Source: Capsicum annuum (taxonomy: Eukaryota; Streptophyta; Magnoliopsida; Solanales; Solanaceae). From it: a stretch of 64,000 nucleotides of DNA. The stretch lies in NCBI RefSeq assembly GCF_002878395.1, contig NC_061118.1, forward strand, positions 83,905,447 to 83,969,446. The letters are read 5' to 3'. The notes below the pieces were generated by a model. It made no database searches and had not been told where the DNA came from. It saw only the letters and a list, made by a program, of their open reading frames with translations. The position numbers and the translations under genes were made by a program. Shown here piece after piece: positions 58,753 through 64,000 of this stretch (positions are counted from its first letter, which is position 1; every line of letters starts with the position of its first letter).

Positions 58753-60547
58753 AATATTGGTTGTATTTATGCATTCTAGCGTTACTATTCTAGCCTATTT
58801 AGCCTTGTTTTGAGACTAATTCATGTTCTTAATGTGTTTATAGTTATATAAGTGTGCATCTAAGTGTACATGTATGTCTTACAATGTTTAATGGTGTTTT
58901 CATATGAGTTTTGATTCAAATTGATCATTTAGAATTCAATCGAGAAAACTAGTGTGACTAGCTTAAGCTAGGTGTTTGTCTAGTCTATCGTGTTGGTTTC
59001 TAAAGTTTTTAATGGGTTCCTAAGGTTTTTATTGTGTATTTATAGGTGAAACAACTTGTTTATAATGTTCAAGGTTCAATTAGATCAAGAAAAGAGTCAA
59101 AATAATAATCTTAAGATCAATGTGGGCAAGCCTCTTAGCTCGTGTTTCTAGTTTGCCATCTTGGATATTGTGTTATTTTGAGCTCTAAATTTTTGTGTTT
59201 AATTCTATAGGATGCTTATTAAATGGAATATGATAATATATGAAGGATATACAAGCTTCAAATTAAGTGAAAACAACTCAAAAAGGCTTGATATGAATCA
59301 ACGAAAGCAGAATACACAAATTTGATGCAATTTAGATACCTGGAATATCCAGGGCACTTAGGGGACCTTGGGAATGACCTATTGGTTCATGAAACACACC
59401 AAAAGGTTCATAAAGGATCCAAAATAGTAATCCACCATGATATGGTCCCAATTATGATGAAGGAGGTACCACATTGTGGTGAAGAGTGAATCTACAATTG
59501 TCAATTTCCAGTAACTCAATGCGATTATGCTGCATCATGGTCCTATAGTGATGAGTATGCTTGTGCGACACGATGAGCACATAAAGCAGGAAAACTGTGC
59601 CCAGCTATTAAAAGAAAATGTGGAAACCTAATCCCATTCGGTTTATGACTTTTCTACTATAAATATAACGTGTTAAATTCTATTTTGATTATCTTGGAAT
59701 ATCTTGGGAGCATTGAAAGGCTGCCACAACTTTTTATTTTTATTTTTATTCTTTAATTTAGATTTTTTTATGGTTTTAATCATTCATACAATTATTTGGA
59801 GTTTGATTGTGGCTATGAGTGGCTAAAACCTCCTTTCTGGGGTTAAAGCCAAGAACATGAGTACTATTTTTGAATTAATTTTGTTTGATTTGCTTATCAT
59901 TATTGATTGTGTGTTACATCTTTAATATAACTATTTGATGGATTGATCACCCAAAAAATATATCAATTGTCTACCTTTTGATCTCGGGAGAGGGAATAAG
60001 GAGATAGAACATGGAGATGAACAAAGTAAGGTTTGTATTCTTTTATAAAATATGGAGTGCAAATTAGCTTCTAGGACAGGGATGTACTTAGATACCTTAA
60101 TTGATTCAAATGTAGGATGATATCTTAAAGAACTTAATTGGATTATTACATCCCCTCTCAATGATGTAGTAATAATGTCAAATTTAGGTAAACGGTTAGA
60201 GGTCGGGAGACCATGATCATGCAATTAGCCCTACAAATCAACAACTAGGATAAGTAAGTTAACTAATTAATTTCAATAACGTAGTATGATTGTTTAAAGT
60301 TCTTTAACCCTGGGCTTTACTCCATTGATTGTTCTAAGACCTTTATTTTACACATTGTTTCCTTAATTTTACAAATATTGAAAACTCTATTTTTGTTACG
60401 CTTACATAAATTGAATCTAAATTGTGAACTAAAAATTGAATAGTTATTAGAACAAGTCCCTGTGGGATCGATACTCGGCTTTCTTGAAGACCACTTTACT
60501 ACTTGATAGACCATGTACACTTGCGTGTGCACTTGGGCGATGTCATC
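58753..60547 (+). mobile_element. Solo LTR G (Athila/Tat-like)
   Basis: About 1.8 kb without coding content between two parts of the B pol gene. It has LTR marks: a TATAAATATAA box at 59654, and at the right end gtgggatcgatactcgg with cacttgggcga, typical of Athila/Tat LTR ends. T5 on both sides (58748-58752, 60548-60552) may be the target duplication. Cutting at TG..CA would give 58762-60545 without clear duplication. No interior or second LTR, hence solo, formed by LTR-LTR recombination. Confidence 0.7.
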
Positions 60548-62623
60548 TTTTTCTCTATAGTTGCACCATTGACTAAGTTGACTCAAAAGAAGGTAAAGTT
60601 TAAATGGCCAGATAAATGTGAGAAGAGTTTCTAAGAGTTGAAGGATAGACTAACTTCGGCTCTAATGTTAGCCTTACCAGAGGGGTTGGACATATTTTTT
60701 GTTTACTATGATGCTTATAGAGAAAGGTTAGGTTGTGTTTTGATGCAAAATAGGAGAGTAATGGCTTATGCCTCCAGGAAACTCAAGGATCACAAAAAAA
60801 CTACCTAACTTATGATTTGAAGTTAGTAGCTGCTGTGTTTGCTCTAAATATTTAGAGGTACTATTTATATGTGTGCATGTTGATATTTTCACTGATCATA
60901 AATGTCTCCAGTATGTATTTACATAAAAGGAGTTGAATCTTAGTTAGAGAAGGTGGTTGGAGTTGTTGAAAGATTATGACATGAATATATGTTACCATCC
61001 AGGTAAGGCAAATATGGTAGAAGACACACTGAGTAGGCTGTCTATAGGTAGTATGGTTCATGTGAAGAAGAAAGAGTAGGAGTTTTCCGAGGAAGTGCAT
61101 TGATTAGCTCATTTAACTATATGTCTACTTGGTATGGATGATAGGGAAGTAGTGGTTAATAATGGTTCAGAATCATCCTTAGCGGTAGAGGTGAAGAAGA
61201 AGTAGTGTAGTGATCCCATACTTAGCTAGATATTACTACGGTTCAGCAGCAAAAGGTGGAGGTTTTATTCCAATAGGGAGACAGTATCCTCATTATCAAG
61301 GTCTACTTTGTGTTCCCAATATGGATGGGCTGAGAGAAAGGATATTATCAAAGGCTCACAGTTTGAAGTATTCAATTCACCCTGGTTCTACTAAGATATA
61401 TCATGACTTGCAGAAAATTTATTGGTGGAATGGTATTAAGAGGGTCATAGTAGAGTTTGTAGCCAAGTGTCCCAACTGTTAGTAGGTAAAGATTGAGCAT
61501 CAAGGGCCTATAAGTAAACTACAGGATATTGGCATTCCTATTTGAAAGTGGGAGGTTATTAATATGGATTTTGTTATTGGACTTCCTCGCACTAGATGTG
61601 AAATAATTCAATTTGGTTCATTGTGGATCAAATGACCAAATCAACCCATTTCTTACCTGTTAAGACTTTAGATACAACAAAAGATTATGCTAAGATATAG
61701 ATTCATGAATTAGTAAGAGGCACACAATTCAATTTCTAGTTTTGGTAATCATTTCAAAAATGCCTTGGCATGAAGGTGAGGCTTAGTATGACTTTTCATC
61801 CATATATAGATGGTTAGGATAAGTGTATAATTTAGACACTGGAAGATATGTTGAGAGGTTGTGTGATGGAATTTAAGGGAAACTAGGATGATCATTTACC
61901 TTTGATTAAGTTTGCCTATAATAATAGTTATCATGCTAGTATTAAAATGGTTCCATTTGAAGCATTGTACGGGCATAAATGCCGGTCACCTATAGTTTGG
62001 TTTTAAGTTAGTGAAACAACCTTGATTGGGCCAAATTCTATTCTGGAAGCTATGGAAAAAGTCAGTTGATTCATGAGAGGTTGAGAATTCGTCAAAGTCT
62101 CTACAAATCATATGAAGACGTGATGAGGAGAGAGCTAAAGTTTTAAGTGGATGATTGGGTATTCTTGAAGATGTCAACTACGAAGGGGATAGTGAGATTT
62201 GGGAAGAAAGGAAAGCTTAGTTCCCAATTTATTAGTCCTTAAGAAATCGTAAGGTATGTTGGAGAAGTTGCTAACGAGTTAGATCTTTCACCAAAATTAT
62301 CCGTCGTCTATCCAATTTTCCATGTTTCGATGCTAAAAAAGTGGATTTAGGATCGGTCCCTAGTAGTTCCCCTAGAGAGTATTAAAGTCAAGGATAACTT
62401 GTCCTATGAGAAAATTCTGGTCAAAATTCTTAATAGGCAGGTCCAAAGGCTAAGAAATAAGGATGTGGCATCAGTAAAGGTTCGCTGGAGAAACCAGTTA
62501 GTTGAAGGAGCCACTTGGGAAGCCAAAGCATACATGATGCCCAAGAAACATCATCTCTTTCCCTTCTATTTAGTCCCTTCTAATGGTAAATCATTTCTCT
62601 TCAGTAAATTCTTTATCTCCTAG
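60548..62623 (+). pseudogene. RNase H, integrase and chromodomain of element B
   Basis: APLTKLTQKKVKFKWPDKCEKSF opens at about 60564. RNase H includes ALPEGLDIFFVYYDAY (acidic residues partly changed) and RRVMAYASRKL. Integrase finger HSLKYSIHPG to KCPNC (61210-61482). The catalytic region is badly broken, with a gap where the second Asp motif should be (about 61715-61730). Chromodomain LSYEKILVKILNRQVQRLRN and VEGATWEAKA (62399-62623) ends the gene. Confidence 0.85.
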
Positions 62624-62769
62624 ACCATCTAAGTACCTTTATATCGTATCATGCATTATTGAGTCATTAAGTACATGTATTAGTTGTAAATTTAATTAAC
62701 AACTCATTATGAAAATGTCAGTTTTCCCCATAATCCTTACCCAAGATAATTTTATTCTAGGACGAATGA

Positions 62770-62784
62770 TCCCAAGGGGGAGAT
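62770..62784 (+). other. Polypurine tract of element B
   Basis: TCCCAAGGGGGAGAT, three bases before the 3' LTR; same form as in C (51867). Confidence 0.85.
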
Positions 62785-62786
62785 AT

Positions 62787-64000
62787 TGTAATACCCCCAC
62801 AAGATCCTAGATAAGTTACCAATTAGTCATCACATGTTAGAAGGTCTCCAAAGCAACTATTTCGTATTAAGTACAAGTGACATAAGCACCTTGAAACCCT
62901 TAATATTTCAAATATTTTATTTTTGGCCTTTTCGTGTTCGAAAAATTGATTTTTGGTTTAAAAATATGTTTGGGAATGTTAAAAGGGTCATATGGGAGAA
63001 TTTTAGAATTTTTAGAGGAGGTTCATGGTGATTTTGGACCACGAAGGCAGTGTGTCTCAGCGATTTTGATGTGACACGAAGGCTACCCTCTGTGATAGGC
63101 AACGTGTCATAGAGTAAGCCTCAATAGGTAGCATGTCACAGAGGCAAGACTCCATGATAGGCTTTGTGCCACGCTGCAATGTAAAAATCTAGACAGTCAC
63201 TTAAGGCTAAAGGGCTTTTTGGTCTTTTTCTTCCCAAAACACCCAATTCACGACCTATAATCCCAAATAAGCATAATTTTCCTTCTTCTCAATCAGTTAT
63301 CAATATTTATCCCTCTTCCACTTTCAAGAAAAACAAGACTAGGGTTTCTTCTACAAATTTATCTCCTACGTCCCCAAGTCTGGGTTCCTTTCAAAAAGTC
63401 AAGAAAATATCGAAATATGGGGTTTGAACAAGGATACTCTTTCATCCTTATACTTAAAAACTTGATTTTAAAGCTGAGTTGATGTGATTTAAACTAGGTT
63501 TCATACCCAAATTTCCATATTCTTTAATTTACAATATTATCATGCAATTTGAAGTTTAATTTGCAAGAAATTGCCCTTATTTATGTTTTGACTTACATGA
63601 TTGCTATTATGATATGATTTTTATTATCTTGACTTGAAGTTTGATAAATTGATGAAAGATTTCAATTTGCACATTGAGCATGATATTTTGATATAATTTT
63701 TTTTATGAAATAATGCGTAAATTTTAAAATTTAAGCATAAATTGTTGAGTTACAAGAAGTTTAAGCTTATAAGCTCAAGTTATAAGATTTACAACTTGAT
63801 TAAAGTTTAGTGTTGATCTTATGATCTTAGATAAGACATGAAATTCACAAGTTTGCTCATAAACATGATTTAAGTAAGATAAACATAGTTGGTTTTCAGT
63901 TTCTAAACCCATATGCTATTCTAAGGTAGATTCCACAAGTATGAGCCTATAAGTATATGTTTGGGAGAAGTATTTAGCATTTATAAGGGTATGTGGGTTC
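62787..64000 (+). repeat. 3' LTR of element B, runs out of the window
   Basis: TGTAATACCCCCAC onward, aligned with the 5' LTR over the first 0.5 kb. Cassette of GAGGC and GATAGGC units at about 63040-63175. The TATA-like ATATAAGG of the 5' LTR reads ACTTAAGG here. The part after 63290 is missing from the 5' LTR. No gene in it. Confidence 0.85.

Larger units (their letters stand above)
14547..64000 (+). mobile_element. Chromovirus-type gypsy element B, host of the nest
   Basis: The 5' LTR begins TGCAATACCCCC at 14547 and the 3' LTR begins TGTAATACCCCC at 62787; the latter runs past the window. The internal part is split three ways: 15051-17056, 58177-58752 and 60548-62786, the gaps being E (with C, F and D inside) and the solo LTR G. 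Order gag-PR-RT-RH-IN-chromodomain marks a Tekay/Del-like chromovirus. B itself lies within gag of A. Confidence 0.8.

Overview
This is a window of plant nuclear DNA with no intact protein-coding gene. Several signs point to a nightshade (Solanaceae), although the sequence alone does not fix the species: a REM-type B3 gene relic, a tRNA-derived SINE, the 3' tail of an RTE-type LINE ending in (TTG)n, a hAT-type MITE, and long-LTR Ty3/gypsy elements with a terminal chromodomain. The base composition, the nested retrotransposons and the many TAG nonsense codons fit methylated pericentromeric or otherwise gene-poor heterochromatin. These attributions are inference from family knowledge; no search was run.

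Left flank (1 to about 10.5 kb). AT-rich low-complexity DNA with a 159-bp period and G-runs comes first, then a small gypsy fragment. A decayed six-exon gene on the minus strand (9141 to 4198) follows. Its splice sites and intron phases can be read through, and after removal of one MITE it would encode about 545 residues of a protein I do not recognise. It has lost its ATG, has a hAT MITE in exon 1, a TGA in exon 2, a frameshift in the last exon and a 184-bp tandem duplication over the last splice acceptor. Its introns hold a SINE and an RTE LINE tail. Upstream lie a Stowaway-like MITE and a broken B3/REM gene.

Right part (about 10.5 to 64 kb). This is one nest of LTR retrotransposons. Element A (LTR, PBS and part of gag) is interrupted at 14547 by chromovirus B. 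B is interrupted in its reverse transcriptase at 17057 by E, an Athila/Tat-like element with gag and protease but no polymerase. E is interrupted after GGTCC at 21065 by chromovirus C, and C in its gag/protease region by F, a small non-autonomous element with an unknown ORF. D, a minus-strand non-coding LTR element, sits in a second copy of the E LTR. G, a solo LTR, sits in the second part of B. Target-site duplications are visible for C (GGTCC), F (CACTT), D (TTATT) and tentatively G.

The most striking structure is a tandem duplication inside this nest. The block from the middle of the E 5' LTR to the end of the C pol gene (about 17494-32697) recurs at 32698-51440, with the same E/C insertion junction present twice but the C/E exit junction only once. 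F entered only copy 1 and D only copy 2, so the order of events can be read from the sequence. A second recurring theme is that six unrelated LTR families each carry a GC-richer, self-complementary repeated cassette just upstream of the TATA box.
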